A DNA stretch of 63,514 nt from Acidobacteriota bacterium (lineage in GTDB: Bacteria > Acidobacteriota > Thermoanaerobaculia > Multivoradales > J023): assembly GCA_029263315.1 (NCBI GenBank), contig JAJCXR010000051.1, forward strand, positions 1-63,514. The letters run 5' to 3'. The notes under the pieces are model-generated. The model was not told where the DNA came from, did not search any database, and saw only the letters and a list, made by a program, of their open reading frames with translations. The position numbers and the translations under genes are program-made. Each line of letters begins with the position of its first letter. Positions within the stretch are counted from its first letter, which is position 1. Below are positions 35,071 to 43,495 of this stretch, in pieces.

Positions 35071-35283
35071 GGGAGATCCTCCGCGCCACTTCCCGTTGCA
35101 CTTGCTCGGTGTCCCATTCCGGGTGCTGACGCCGTAGGTGATGGGTCAGCATCTCGCTGGCGGCGTCGAACATGTCGAAGGCGATCTGCAGGCGCTCGAC
35201 GCCGCTTTTGCACGTAGCACCTGCACCATGGATTCGTCCATGACGTCGTCGGCGGGAAAGGTGATAGGGCGATGCTGGCGCAT
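35057..35283 (-). pseudogene. Rv0078B-like antitoxin gene, frameshifted
   Basis: Two overlapping frames together make one small protein of about 75 residues: frame one from ATG 35283 reads MRQHRPITFPADDVMDES to VQVLRAK, and frame two continues SGVERLQIAFDMFDAASEM, LTHHLRRQHPEWDTEQVQ and REVARRISHG to the stop at 35057. The frames join at a four-A run (minus strand; 35206-35209) where five As would restore the gene. The pattern resembles antitoxins paired with nucleotidyltransferase toxins. A real mutation or a homopolymer sequencing error are both possible. Confidence 0.6.
35119..35174. repeat. 56-bp direct repeat, copy 2
   Basis: Matches 34564-34619 with four mismatches. This copy is in place within the antitoxin relic, so it is likely the source sequence. 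Confidence 0.88.
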
Positions 35284-35412
35284 CGGGACGAGCCTATCAG
35301 CCCCGCGACGGTCTCGGACGGACAGCCGCGGCCGGGCGGCTAGTCCACCGCGGCTGATATGCTCGCTCAGCCAGCTCAGTGGGGAATATATTTCGTCAGG
35401 TGTGGAGGTCTT

Positions 35413-35748
35413 ATGAAGAGTCTTCGCGGCGCCAGCATGGCGTCTGTGCTCATGGTGGTCGTCCTGGCTTTGTCCGTCGCCGCAGGCGTGGAGGACGAAA
35501 CAGTTGCCTTCAATGTGCAGTCCAAGAAGTACCATTGCCTCAAGTGCCGCTGGGCTGTTGCTTGCACGAAGAATTGCATCGAGATCCCGCGGTCCGAGGC
35601 CAAGCGCCGTAAGGGGGTGGCTTGCAAGGTGTGTTGGGGGAGCTGCGAACAGAAGAGAAACGCTGCTGAGCTTCAAAATCCTGTCGAGCGCTTGAGCTTC
35701 GACGAAGAAGGTTTTGATGTGAGACAAGCTGAGAGAGACGGACATTAA
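35413..35748 (+). CDS. Small exported cysteine-rich protein
   Basis: 111 residues. ATG 35413 follows GGAGG by four bases and opens a signal peptide (ASVLMVVVLALSVAAG). The mature part is rich in paired cysteines: YHCLKCRWAVACTKNC, then VACKVCWGSC. This spacing recalls the small Ada-type metal-binding modules with a final CKVC, so metal binding or disulfides are possible; no function is assigned. Its TAA overlaps the ATG of the SDR gene by one base, so the two are translationally coupled. Confidence 0.78.
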   Translation: MKSLRGASMASVLMVVVLALSVAAGVEDETVAFNVQSKKYHCLKCRWAVACTKNCIEIPRSEAKRRKGVACKVCWGSCEQKRNAAELQNPVERLSFDEEGFDVRQAERDGH

Positions 35749-36449
35749 TGAACCCGAAAGTAGCCTTGATCACCGCCGCCGGTAGCGGCATGGGTGCCGC
35801 CATCGCCCGCAATCTCGCCAAGCTCGACTACAAGGTCGTGATCCTGTCGTCGTCGGGCCGGGGTGAAGCCCTGGCCAAGGAGCTCGGTGGCGTGGGTATC
35901 ACCGGCTCGAACCTCGAACCGGTGGATCTCCAGCGCCTCGTCGACACCGCGGTCGACGCCTACGGCGGCATCGATGCGGTGGTCAACAGTGCCGGCCACG
36001 GCCCCAAGGGCAAGATCCTCGAGATCAGTGATGAAGATTGGCACCTGGCCATGGACGTCTACTTGCTCAACGTGGTGCGCGTCGCTCGCCTGGTGACGCC
36101 GATTCTCCAGTCCAGGGGCGGCGGCGCCATCGTCAATATCTCCACCTTTGCGGCCTACGAACCGGATCCGGTGTTTCCCACCTCCAGCGTCGTGCGGGCC
36201 GGATTGGGTGCCTTTGCCAAGCTCTACGCGGACGAATTCGCCGCCTCGAACGTCCGCATGAACAATATCTTGCCGGGGTTCATCGACAGCTTGCCGGAGA
36301 AGGAGGTCTACCGCAATCGCATTCCGATGGGACGCTACGGCACCATGGACGAGATCGCCGAGACCGTGGCTTTTCTTCTGTCGGATGGCGCCCAGTACAT
36401 CACCGGCCAGAACATCCGTGTCGACGGCGGCATCACGCGCTCGGTCTGA
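35748..36449 (+). CDS. SDR-family oxidoreductase with altered active site
   Basis: 233 residues, a classical Rossmann fold: cofactor loop TAAGSGMG, NSAGHGPKG (NAG-type motif), and the C-terminal ITGQNIRVDGGITRS. However the YxxxK active site is changed: where FabG-like enzymes have Tyr-x-x-x-Lys, this protein reads TSSVVRAGLGAF, so Tyr and Lys appear to be Ser and Arg. The preceding Ser in VNISTFAA is kept. It may be a non-classical SDR branch or a regulatory, NAD(P)-binding protein. Coupled to the Cys-rich exported protein upstream. Confidence 0.88.
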   Translation: MNPKVALITAAGSGMGAAIARNLAKLDYKVVILSSSGRGEALAKELGGVGITGSNLEPVDLQRLVDTAVDAYGGIDAVVNSAGHGPKGKILEISDEDWHLAMDVYLLNVVRVARLVTPILQSRGGGAIVNISTFAAYEPDPVFPTSSVVRAGLGAFAKLYADEFAASNVRMNNILPGFIDSLPEKEVYRNRIPMGRYGTMDEIAETVAFLLSDGAQYITGQNIRVDGGITRSV

Positions 36450-36496
36450 TCACGGGCGCCGCCTCAGGCGACGCTACCCTCAGCGAGAGCACAACC

Positions 36497-38233
36497 TCAA
36501 CGCTCCAGGAACGTCGGCAAGGTCTGCCAGCTCGACGTATCGCCACTCTCGAAACCGTCGGTGAACAGGCCGTTGCCGTCGCAGCCGGGCAAGGTGAAGG
36601 AGGCGATGTAGGTGCCCCAGTTGCGATTTGTCGTCGTGTCTTTGCTGTATTGGCCCAGGTACCAAAAGGTGAAGCCGTCGGGGGCGATGGTCATGCCGGT
36701 GTAATCGCCCCAGCGGTCTCCGGCCAGGAAATCCCGCTCGCCTTGCACGCCGAGGGCTTCACCGGCCATGGTGCCGGGCGGATCGCTGGCCTGGCGACCG
36801 GCGACGGAGACTCCAGCGAAGGTGGTGGCGCTGCTTTTGCTGTAACCGACGGCGGCGGCGCCGCAGGCGTCGACGGCGATGTCGGGGTAGAAGCGGTACT
36901 CGTCATCGCTGCCGAAGACCCCGGCTTGCACCAGGCTGGCGCTGGCCAGGTCGACCTCGGCCCATTGCACGCAGCTGACGGTGGTGGTGCCTGGATTGCA
37001 GGACACCCCGTTGGTGAACCAACCGGAGCCGTTACGGTACTCAAAACCCAAGGGCCGACCATCGCCGGAGGTGATGTTCAAACCGTCCAGCTGACGATTG
37101 CTCACCGGGAGACCGACGCTGGCGCCGTGGGCCGCGCCGACATCGAGGCTGCCTTCTTGGACGAGGATGTTGGCGCCAAAGGGATCCTCCCAGGAAAAGA
37201 GGCTGAACACCGAGATTCCGGAGTTGTCGGTCAAGATGTAGTGGGGGCCCGAGGCGGGCCAGGTGCCGGCCTTGGCGCCGTGCAGATTGATCGGCTGCGG
37301 GGTGAATCCACCGATATTCCGCGAGGTGAAGTTGGCCGGATCGCCGGCATACATGGCCATCTTGTCGAAGGCGAAGACCCGACCCTCGGTGGGACCGAAC
37401 ATATTGGCGCCGACATAGAAGGCGTCACGGCCGACGCCGGCGTGAGGGTAGTCGAAGAAGGAGCCGTTGACGTTCACCGGAAAGCTGTAGAAAAACCAGT
37501 TGCCCGTCGGGTCCGAGGTCTCACTGACGGCGACGCAGTAGTCGTCGCCGTTGCCGTCCGCCGCCACCATGAAGCGGCCGGAGTCTTCGTCATAGACGGT
37601 GTTGGGATCGAAGGCGAAAGCAGCGCAGCCGCCACCCAGGGACGAGAAGAACACCTCGAGGGGAGTGGGTCCGAAGACCGAGGTGCCGTCCTTCTCGTAG
37701 ATCTCGAGGGCGGCATTGACGGCGGCGATGACGTGCTGGGGACCGGCGGACATCTCCGGGTCCGGCGGATTCAAGGTACCAGAGGCGCAGCACTCGGTGA
37801 CCTCGATGCTGTCGAAACCGCCCTGGGGAATCGGGCCGCCGCCCACCATCTCGGTGGGTTCGATGAGCTGGATACGGCTGCTCGGCTCGAGGGCGTAGGC
37901 TTCGGCGGTGAGACGGGCGATCTCCGCGTCACTGTATCGACCTTCAATGCGACCCTGACCGCCCCTGTCGCCGCGCTCGGGAAACGACCACTCGGTGGGG
38001 ATGTCCGCCAATGCCACCTTGATGCCGGTCACCACCCCACGCTGTGGCGCGGTCGGCCGTTGTGTGGTCACCGGGTCCCGTCCCGCGGGCCAGGCTCCGC
38101 CCTGTGGCACTGCCCGCGGAGCATCGACATCGGGTGAGATGGAGAGGGAGCCACAGGCGACGCCGAGGGCGGCGAGGCTGACCAAGGCCAGGGTTCGAAT
38201 GCAAGAAGCAACGGAGGGGCGTTGAAATTCCAT
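36497..38233 (-). CDS. Large lipoprotein with beta-propeller-like repeats and FESGDTSSW tail
   Basis: 578 residues. The signal ends in a lipobox (LGVAC, Cys27). The body contains repeated blade-like segments (DSGRFMVAADGNGDDYCVAVS, RDAFYVGANMFG, WGDYTGMTIAPDGFTFWYLG) with paired cysteines, suggesting a secreted beta-propeller. The C-terminus LFTDGFESGDTSSWQ belongs to a short tail motif found at the ends of many exported proteins in Acidobacteria and Lysobacter relatives, probably a sorting or anchoring signal. No catalytic motif seen. Convergent with the SDR gene. Confidence 0.8.
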   Translation of the reverse strand: MEFQRPSVASCIRTLALVSLAALGVACGSLSISPDVDAPRAVPQGGAWPAGRDPVTTQRPTAPQRGVVTGIKVALADIPTEWSFPERGDRGGQGRIEGRYSDAEIARLTAEAYALEPSSRIQLIEPTEMVGGGPIPQGGFDSIEVTECCASGTLNPPDPEMSAGPQHVIAAVNAALEIYEKDGTSVFGPTPLEVFFSSLGGGCAAFAFDPNTVYDEDSGRFMVAADGNGDDYCVAVSETSDPTGNWFFYSFPVNVNGSFFDYPHAGVGRDAFYVGANMFGPTEGRVFAFDKMAMYAGDPANFTSRNIGGFTPQPINLHGAKAGTWPASGPHYILTDNSGISVFSLFSWEDPFGANILVQEGSLDVGAAHGASVGLPVSNRQLDGLNITSGDGRPLGFEYRNGSGWFTNGVSCNPGTTTVSCVQWAEVDLASASLVQAGVFGSDDEYRFYPDIAVDACGAAAVGYSKSSATTFAGVSVAGRQASDPPGTMAGEALGVQGERDFLAGDRWGDYTGMTIAPDGFTFWYLGQYSKDTTTNRNWGTYIASFTLPGCDGNGLFTDGFESGDTSSWQTLPTFLER

Positions 38234-38350
38234 GATGTACGACCTCGAAGATGTGGGCGCCCGAGCTTGAGCACCGATGGCAGGATTGCCCCATCCTCGG
38301 TCATGGGCGGCCTGATTTCAAGGCTCAGCGCCACAGGCTGCTATGTAGTG

Positions 38351-39892
38351 CTAGTCGAAGATGCGGAACCAGAGGTCGAAGAAGGTGCGGATGCGCGGCG
38401 TCAAACGGCCCCGGTTGTAGAGATCGCCGATCTTGCGGAAGACCTCCCCTTGGGTCGGGTAAGGGAAAATGGTTTCGGCGAAGCTCGACAGACCGAGGCC
38501 CTGCCGCATCGCGTAGCTGAGGATGCCGATCATGTCACCGGCGTGGGCAGCCACCAAAGTACCACCCAAGATGCGATCGCTGCCACGTTTGACATAGACC
38601 CGCAGGAAGCCTTCGGTTTGGCCGTCGAGTCGAGCCCGGTCGACATCGTCGAAGGGTATGGTGAAGGTCTCCACCGCGGCACCTTCGGCCGTCGCTTCTT
38701 CGGCCGTCAAACCCACATGGGCCACCTCCGGGCTGGTGTACGTCGTCCAGGGAATGATCAGATCGGAAGTCTTTTTGCGACCGAAGAAGAGGGCGTTTTG
38801 CAGCACGATGCGGGCTTGGGCGTCGGCCGTGTGGGTGAACTGGTAGCGCGATGCAACGTCGCCGGCGGCGAAGATACTGGGATTGGTGGTCTGCAGACGA
38901 TCGTTGACCTCCACCCCGTGGCGACCACTCTCAACCCCCGCCGCCTCCAACCCCAGGCCATCGATGTTGGGTTTGCGCCCCACCGCCACCAGCAAATGGT
39001 CGCAGCTGGCGGCGGGCCCGCCGCCGTCCTTCTCGACACGCAGCTGGATTCCGTCGGCAGACGACTCGACGCTCTTCACTTCAACGCCCAGGTGCAGGTG
39101 GACCCCATCGTCCCGCAGAGACTTTTCCACGATGCTCGAAGCATCGGGGTCTTCCCTTGACAGTAGGCGCTCGGAGTGCTCGAAGAGGTGTACCTCGCTG
39201 CCGAAGCGGGCGAACGCCTGGGCCATCTCACAGCCGATGGGACCGCCGCCGATGATGCCGAGACGCCGCGGCAGCTCGGTGAGAGAAAAGATGCTCTCGT
39301 TGGTCAGATAGGGGACCTTGTCGAGGCCTGGAATGGGTGGCGCGGCGGCCCGCCCTCCGGTGGCGATGACGGCGCGGCGAAATATCAAACGCTCTTGCCC
39401 CACCTCGACGGCGTCGGCGGCGACGAAGCGTGCGTCGCCGAGGAAGACGTCGACGCCGAGATCACGGAAACGCTGGGCGCTATCGACATGGCTGATATCC
39501 GCCCGCAGGCGACGCATGCGTTCCATGACGTCGGCGAAGTCCCCCTCGCCAGCGACGCTGGGGCCGGCAAAACGGCTCTCGGCTTCACGGCTCTCTTGCC
39601 AGGCGCGGGCCGCACTGAGCAATCCCTTGGACGGCACACAGCCGACGTTCAGGCAATCGCCGCCCAGCAGCTCGCGTTCCACCAAGGCGACACGGGCCCC
39701 CAGGCCGGCGGCTCCGGCGGCGCTCACCAGACCCGCGGTGCCACCGCCGATGACCACCAAGTGGTACCGCTGGGCGGCGGGAGGATTTTGCCAATCGACG
39801 GGGTGGACGTGATCCCTGAGCCGGCGATTATGCTCGTCCAAGGGTTGGAGGGGCCCTAAGTGGGTCGGGGAATCCATGTTGGTTTCAGACAT
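38351..39892 (-). CDS. Mercuric reductase-like FAD/NAD(P) disulfide oxidoreductase
   Basis: 513 residues. Redox-active CxxxxC is in GGDCLNVGCVPSKG, with VIGGGTAGLVSAAGAAGLG before it, a second Rossmann motif LGIIGGGPIGCEMAQAFARF and the FAD motif PSIFAAGDVASRYQFTH. At the dimer interface the lipoamide-dehydrogenase His is replaced (PYPTQGEV), as in MerA, but there is no NmerA domain or C-terminal Cys pair, so true mercury reduction is unlikely. It overlaps the TVP38 gene by 8 bases, a partnership common for this subgroup. Possibly reduces a membrane or thiol substrate. Confidence 0.9.
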   Translation of the reverse strand: MSETNMDSPTHLGPLQPLDEHNRRLRDHVHPVDWQNPPAAQRYHLVVIGGGTAGLVSAAGAAGLGARVALVERELLGGDCLNVGCVPSKGLLSAARAWQESREAESRFAGPSVAGEGDFADVMERMRRLRADISHVDSAQRFRDLGVDVFLGDARFVAADAVEVGQERLIFRRAVIATGGRAAAPPIPGLDKVPYLTNESIFSLTELPRRLGIIGGGPIGCEMAQAFARFGSEVHLFEHSERLLSREDPDASSIVEKSLRDDGVHLHLGVEVKSVESSADGIQLRVEKDGGGPAASCDHLLVAVGRKPNIDGLGLEAAGVESGRHGVEVNDRLQTTNPSIFAAGDVASRYQFTHTADAQARIVLQNALFFGRKKTSDLIIPWTTYTSPEVAHVGLTAEEATAEGAAVETFTIPFDDVDRARLDGQTEGFLRVYVKRGSDRILGGTLVAAHAGDMIGILSYAMRQGLGLSSFAETIFPYPTQGEVFRKIGDLYNRGRLTPRIRTFFDLWFRIFD

Positions 39893-40637
39893 CTGCTGCC
39901 TCCGAAAGGCTCTTGCGAGCTAAGCGTGTGATGTACGCCGAGACGACGATTGTCGCCAACAGGCCGACCCCGAGCATCACCCACTGCTCGGCCCCTTTGT
40001 CCGGGGAGGAGCCGGCAGCGATGGCGGCCACATCCCCGATGGCCTTGCCGTAATAGACGTAGAGAAAGGTGCCTGGCACCATGCCGACGGCGGCCAAGAC
40101 GTAGTCGCGAAGCCGTACACGGCTGAGGCCGAGGGCGTAGTTCAAGTAGGTGAAGGGAAAGACAGGGGACAGGCGCAGCAGGAAGACGATTTTCCCGCCT
40201 TGCTCGCCGATGGCGCGATCGATGGCGTTGAAACGCCGGTTGTCGGCTAGCTTTTTCTCGAATCGCTCCCTCGCCAGGTGGCGAGAAATCAGAAAAGCCA
40301 AGGTGGAGCCGATGACGGCGCCACAGGTGACATACAGGGTGCCGTACCAGAGGCCAAAGAGGGCGCCACCGGCCATGGTCAAGACCGAGCCGGGTATCAA
40401 GGCGATGGTGAAGAGGATATAGCCGACGATGAACGCTACAGGCCCCCACGGGCCCAGGCTCTCGATCCATTGGCTGAACTGGCTGACGTAGGTCTTGATC
40501 TGCGGGCCGAGGAAATGCATGGCGAGCCCAAGGCCGAGGATACCGACGGCGATCAGCACCCACTTGAGACGGGAAGATGGGCCGCCGTCGTCTTCTTTTT
40601 CGGCATCGGAGGCTGGAGAGGTTGTATCGCTGGTCAT
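39885..40637 (-). CDS. TVP38/TMEM64 (DedA-like) membrane protein
   Basis: 250 residues with about five or six membrane spans. Family signatures are GSVLTMAGGALFGLWYGT and GSTLAFLISRHLARERFEK, then KIVFLLRLSPVFPFTYLNYALGLS and MVPGTFLYVYYGKAIGD. DedA/VTT proteins are thought to move or scramble lipids across the membrane. First gene of a two-gene unit with the MerA-like flavoprotein. Confidence 0.93.
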   Translation of the reverse strand: MTSDTTSPASDAEKEDDGGPSSRLKWVLIAVGILGLGLAMHFLGPQIKTYVSQFSQWIESLGPWGPVAFIVGYILFTIALIPGSVLTMAGGALFGLWYGTLYVTCGAVIGSTLAFLISRHLARERFEKKLADNRRFNAIDRAIGEQGGKIVFLLRLSPVFPFTYLNYALGLSRVRLRDYVLAAVGMVPGTFLYVYYGKAIGDVAAIAAGSSPDKGAEQWVMLGVGLLATIVVSAYITRLARKSLSEAADV

Positions 40638-40879
40638 GGTTATCTCTGGAGTCTGTGCATGGTGGTCGTAGGGGCCTCAGTGGTGCACGGATCTACGTAC
40701 CACTGCGGTGGAGTGGTTTCAAGGTAAAAGGAAGATGCTGACGTCCTGGTGGCCAGCTGGTGGATTCGAGATGATTCTGGGCACCTTAGCACGGCAGACC
40801 GTTGCCCTCGGATGGCCTCGGCCAAGGGCAGAAATTTGCAAGATGATCATTGTTCTGTCGTCAAACCGCATGATTAGAC
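40638..40879. other. Divergent spacer with hairpin
   Basis: Region between the TVP38 start and the glnA promoter. CAGTGGT (40678-40684) pairs with ACCACTG (40699-40705). No gene seen. Confidence 0.45.
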
Positions 40880-40908
40880 TTGTCAACTAGCATTTGAGCG
40901 CCTAGGAT
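40880..40908 (+). promoter_or_regulatory. Sigma-70-type promoter of glnA
   Basis: TTGTCA (40880-40885), a 17-base spacer and TAGGAT (40903-40908), leaving a leader of about 73 bases before the glnA ATG at 40988. Confidence 0.6.
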
Positions 40909-40987
40909 CAGCGAATCGTTACCTATTGGAAGCTCAGTAACGGAGTGGAACGCTCCGCCACCGTTCAACCGTCCCGATGAGGAAGTC

Positions 40988-42313
40988 ATGAAAAGAGCCG
41001 AGATCCTGCGCCTTGCCGATGATGAAAAAGTGCGCTTTATCCGTTTGCAATTCACCGACTTGATGGGTGTCATCAAGAACGTCGAGATTCCCCGCAGCCA
41101 ATTCGAAAAGGCCCTCGATGGCCAAATCATGTTCGATGGCTCGTCGATTCAAGGATTCACCCGTATCGAAGAGTCGGACATGCTGCTGGTGCCGGATTAC
41201 GGCACCTTCCAGGTCAACCCCTGGACCAACCCGGACGGTTCCAAAGTGGCGCGCATGATCTGCGATGTCCACTTGCCCGACGAAAGCCCCTTCCCCGGTT
41301 GTCCCCGTTTGGCCCTCAAGCGTCAGATCGAGCGCGCCAAGGCCATGGGCTACTCCATGGTGGCCGGGCCGGAAGCGGAGTTCTTTCTCTTCAACAAGGA
41401 CGAGGCCGGCAATACCCTGCTCGATACCCACGATGTCGGTGGCTATTTTGATCTCACTCCCGTCGACCGTGGGGAAGAGGCGCGCCGTGACATCGTCATC
41501 GTCCTCGAGGCCATGGGTTTCGAGGTCGAGGCGGCCCATCACGAGGTGGCACCGGGCCAGCACGAGATCGATTTCAAGTACTCCGAGGCCTTAGCCTGCG
41601 CCGACAACGTCTCGACCTTTCGCTTCGTGGTCAAGAAGGTGGCCCATGAGCGTGGCTTGCACGCCACCTTCATGCCCAAACCCCTGTACGGCACCAACGG
41701 CTCGGGCATGCACGTTCACCAAAGCCTGTTGAAAAAGGGCGAAAACGCTTTCTACGACGAAGCGGCGGAGCACCAGCTCTCGTCCTTGGCCATGGGCTAC
41801 ATCGGCGGCATCCTCGATCACGCGTCGGCCATCGTCGCCGTCACCAATCCTTTGGTCAACTCCTACAAACGTTTGGTGCCGGGTTTCGAAGCCCCCACCA
41901 ACATCGCCTGGTCGGAAAAGAATCGTAGCCCCCTGGTGCGCGTGCCGGCTCGCCGTGGCATGTCCACCCGCTGTGAGGTGCGGATGCCGGACCCGTCCTG
42001 CAACCCATACCTCGCCCTCGCCGTCATGTTGGCCGCCGGTCTCGACGGAATCGAGCGCAATCTCGACCCCGGACCGCCGGTCAACAAGAACATCTACTCC
42101 ATGAGCCAGCGCGAAAAGCGCCGCCTCAAGATCCGCCAGCTGCCCTCCAACCTGTCCGACGCCCTGGACAATCTGGAGCGCGACAAGGTGCTCATCGCGG
42201 CCCTGGGCGATCACATCGCCAGCCATTTCCTGAGCGCCAAGCGGGGCGAGTGGGCCGAGTACCTCTCGGTGGTACACCCCTGGGAGCAGGAGCGCTACTT
42301 GCACGAGTATTGA
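40988..42313 (+). CDS. glnA: Glutamine synthetase, type I (alpha-like)
   Basis: 441 residues. All GS blocks are present: MFDGSSIQGF, MVAGPEAEFFLFN, HEVAPGQHEIDF, GTNGSGMHVHQSL, FEAPTNIAWSEKNRSPLVR and CEVRMPDPSCNPYLALA. The length and the tail without the adenylylation-loop Tyr fit the GSI-alpha group, which is feedback- or protein-regulated and not switched by GlnE. GAGGAA stands before the ATG. Makes glutamine from glutamate, ammonia and ATP. Flanked by its own promoter and terminator, so a single-gene unit. Confidence 0.96.
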   Translation: MKRAEILRLADDEKVRFIRLQFTDLMGVIKNVEIPRSQFEKALDGQIMFDGSSIQGFTRIEESDMLLVPDYGTFQVNPWTNPDGSKVARMICDVHLPDESPFPGCPRLALKRQIERAKAMGYSMVAGPEAEFFLFNKDEAGNTLLDTHDVGGYFDLTPVDRGEEARRDIVIVLEAMGFEVEAAHHEVAPGQHEIDFKYSEALACADNVSTFRFVVKKVAHERGLHATFMPKPLYGTNGSGMHVHQSLLKKGENAFYDEAAEHQLSSLAMGYIGGILDHASAIVAVTNPLVNSYKRLVPGFEAPTNIAWSEKNRSPLVRVPARRGMSTRCEVRMPDPSCNPYLALAVMLAAGLDGIERNLDPGPPVNKNIYSMSQREKRRLKIRQLPSNLSDALDNLERDKVLIAALGDHIASHFLSAKRGEWAEYLSVVHPWEQERYLHEY

Positions 42314-42377
42314 TGCGTTGTCGGCGCGAGCGCCGAGCATTGGCACCGCCGGCGAGCACCGGCGTTGAATGAAAAAA

Positions 42378-42414
42378 GGCCCTCCCTTGCTGCGAAGGTG
42401 AGGGCCTCTTTTGT
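42378..42414 (+). terminator. Two-way intrinsic terminator after glnA
   Basis: GGCCCTC (42378-42384) pairs with GAGGGCC (42400-42406), with inner pairing CCTT/AAGG. A T-rich run follows and an A run precedes, so it can also stop the convergent phhA transcript. Confidence 0.88.
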
Positions 42415-42430
42415 TGCATCGACGTTGTGC

Positions 42431-43363
42431 TCAGAGCCGAGCGTCGAGAAAACTCTGCAAATCGGATTCGTTGATCAGTGGCTCACCGGGGCTGACCTGG
42501 TCGAGCTTGCCGTCGTGCAACCAATCCTCCAACCGATCGACTTGCTCGAAGAGATGGGCGAAAGAGTCGACGACGAAGAGCAACGGCTGATACTGATCGA
42601 TTTCGAAGTATTGATTGATCACCCACTCCAGCTGAAAGGGGTAGCGTTGAACCAGCGGTGACTCCACGGAGTGTTGAATCTCGCCGAAGGAGCTCAGCAG
42701 TCCGCTACCGTAAACGCAGACCCCATGCTCGCCACCCTTCATCAAGCCGAATTCCACCGTAAACCAGAAAAATCGAGCCATCGCCTTGATGTTGCTCTCC
42801 ACTATCTTGACCCGCAGCTCTTGATCTTCGATGGTGGTGGCGCGGCGTGCCGCCGCTTTGGCGACTTCGCCGAAGCGCACCAGGACATCGGAGAATCGAC
42901 GGTGTGTGTGCATCGGCACATGGCCGGCGATGTCATGGAAGATGTCCGGCTCGGGCAGGTAATCGAGGGAGCTCTTGTCGCGGATGGTGATGGTGGTGGG
43001 GAATTCCCGCTGCCGCAGACAATCGAAAAACAGGTAGGCGGGCACGTAACCGGTCACAGCTTTGGCCTTGAAAGCGCTCAAGGGCTCCAGGAAACGATTG
43101 ACGTCCTCCAGGCGCGGTACCCGTTCCGGGTCGAGGGCCAGGCAGTCGATGCCTTCGAGGAACTTGTCGTTGGCGTATTGCTTCCAGCGGGGGAGCATGC
43201 GTTCGTAGAGCCGGCGCCAAGATTCGTGGTTGTCTTCGCTGTAGAGATGGAAAGGCTGCTCGATGAAGAGCTCGCCACGGCCCTGGGCTTGTTCCAGGAA
43301 GGGGGCTCGGGTGGTGGTGAGATCTGCCGTCGGAGGCGCAGTGTCGACACTGAGGAGGCTCAT
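42431..43363 (-). CDS. phhA: Phenylalanine 4-monooxygenase
   Basis: 310 residues from ATG 43363 (GGGAG eight bases upstream; a GTG at 43378 is less likely). The iron site is HDIAGHVPMH followed by the Glu in FFWFTVEFGLM; GYVPAYLFFDCL, CVYGSGLLSSFGEIQHS and the pterin region are typical of monomeric bacterial aromatic amino acid hydroxylases. It turns phenylalanine to tyrosine with tetrahydropterin and O2. No PCD (pterin dehydratase) gene is near. Confidence 0.95.
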   Translation of the reverse strand: MSLLSVDTAPPTADLTTTRAPFLEQAQGRGELFIEQPFHLYSEDNHESWRRLYERMLPRWKQYANDKFLEGIDCLALDPERVPRLEDVNRFLEPLSAFKAKAVTGYVPAYLFFDCLRQREFPTTITIRDKSSLDYLPEPDIFHDIAGHVPMHTHRRFSDVLVRFGEVAKAAARRATTIEDQELRVKIVESNIKAMARFFWFTVEFGLMKGGEHGVCVYGSGLLSSFGEIQHSVESPLVQRYPFQLEWVINQYFEIDQYQPLLFVVDSFAHLFEQVDRLEDWLHDGKLDQVSPGEPLINESDLQSFLDARL

Positions 43364-43495
43364 GAGTATATCTCCCACGTCGAGAGCCTCTGCGTTCCCC
43401 CCAAGGGGCGGGGTACCAGCTCTCGAACGATTGCGGTGGTCAGAGGGCTCACGATCAAGGCCGAGGCAGGCTTCAGGCGGGGGAATCAGGCCGTT

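Noticed and set aside
36038..38137. Long plus-strand frame (699 codons) opposite the FESGDTSSW lipoprotein and SDR
   Set aside because: Overlaps two well-supported genes, has no family motif and reads as compositional shadow.
38351..39892. Calling the flavoprotein merA
   Set aside because: NmerA domain and C-terminal cysteine pair are missing and no other mer gene is present.
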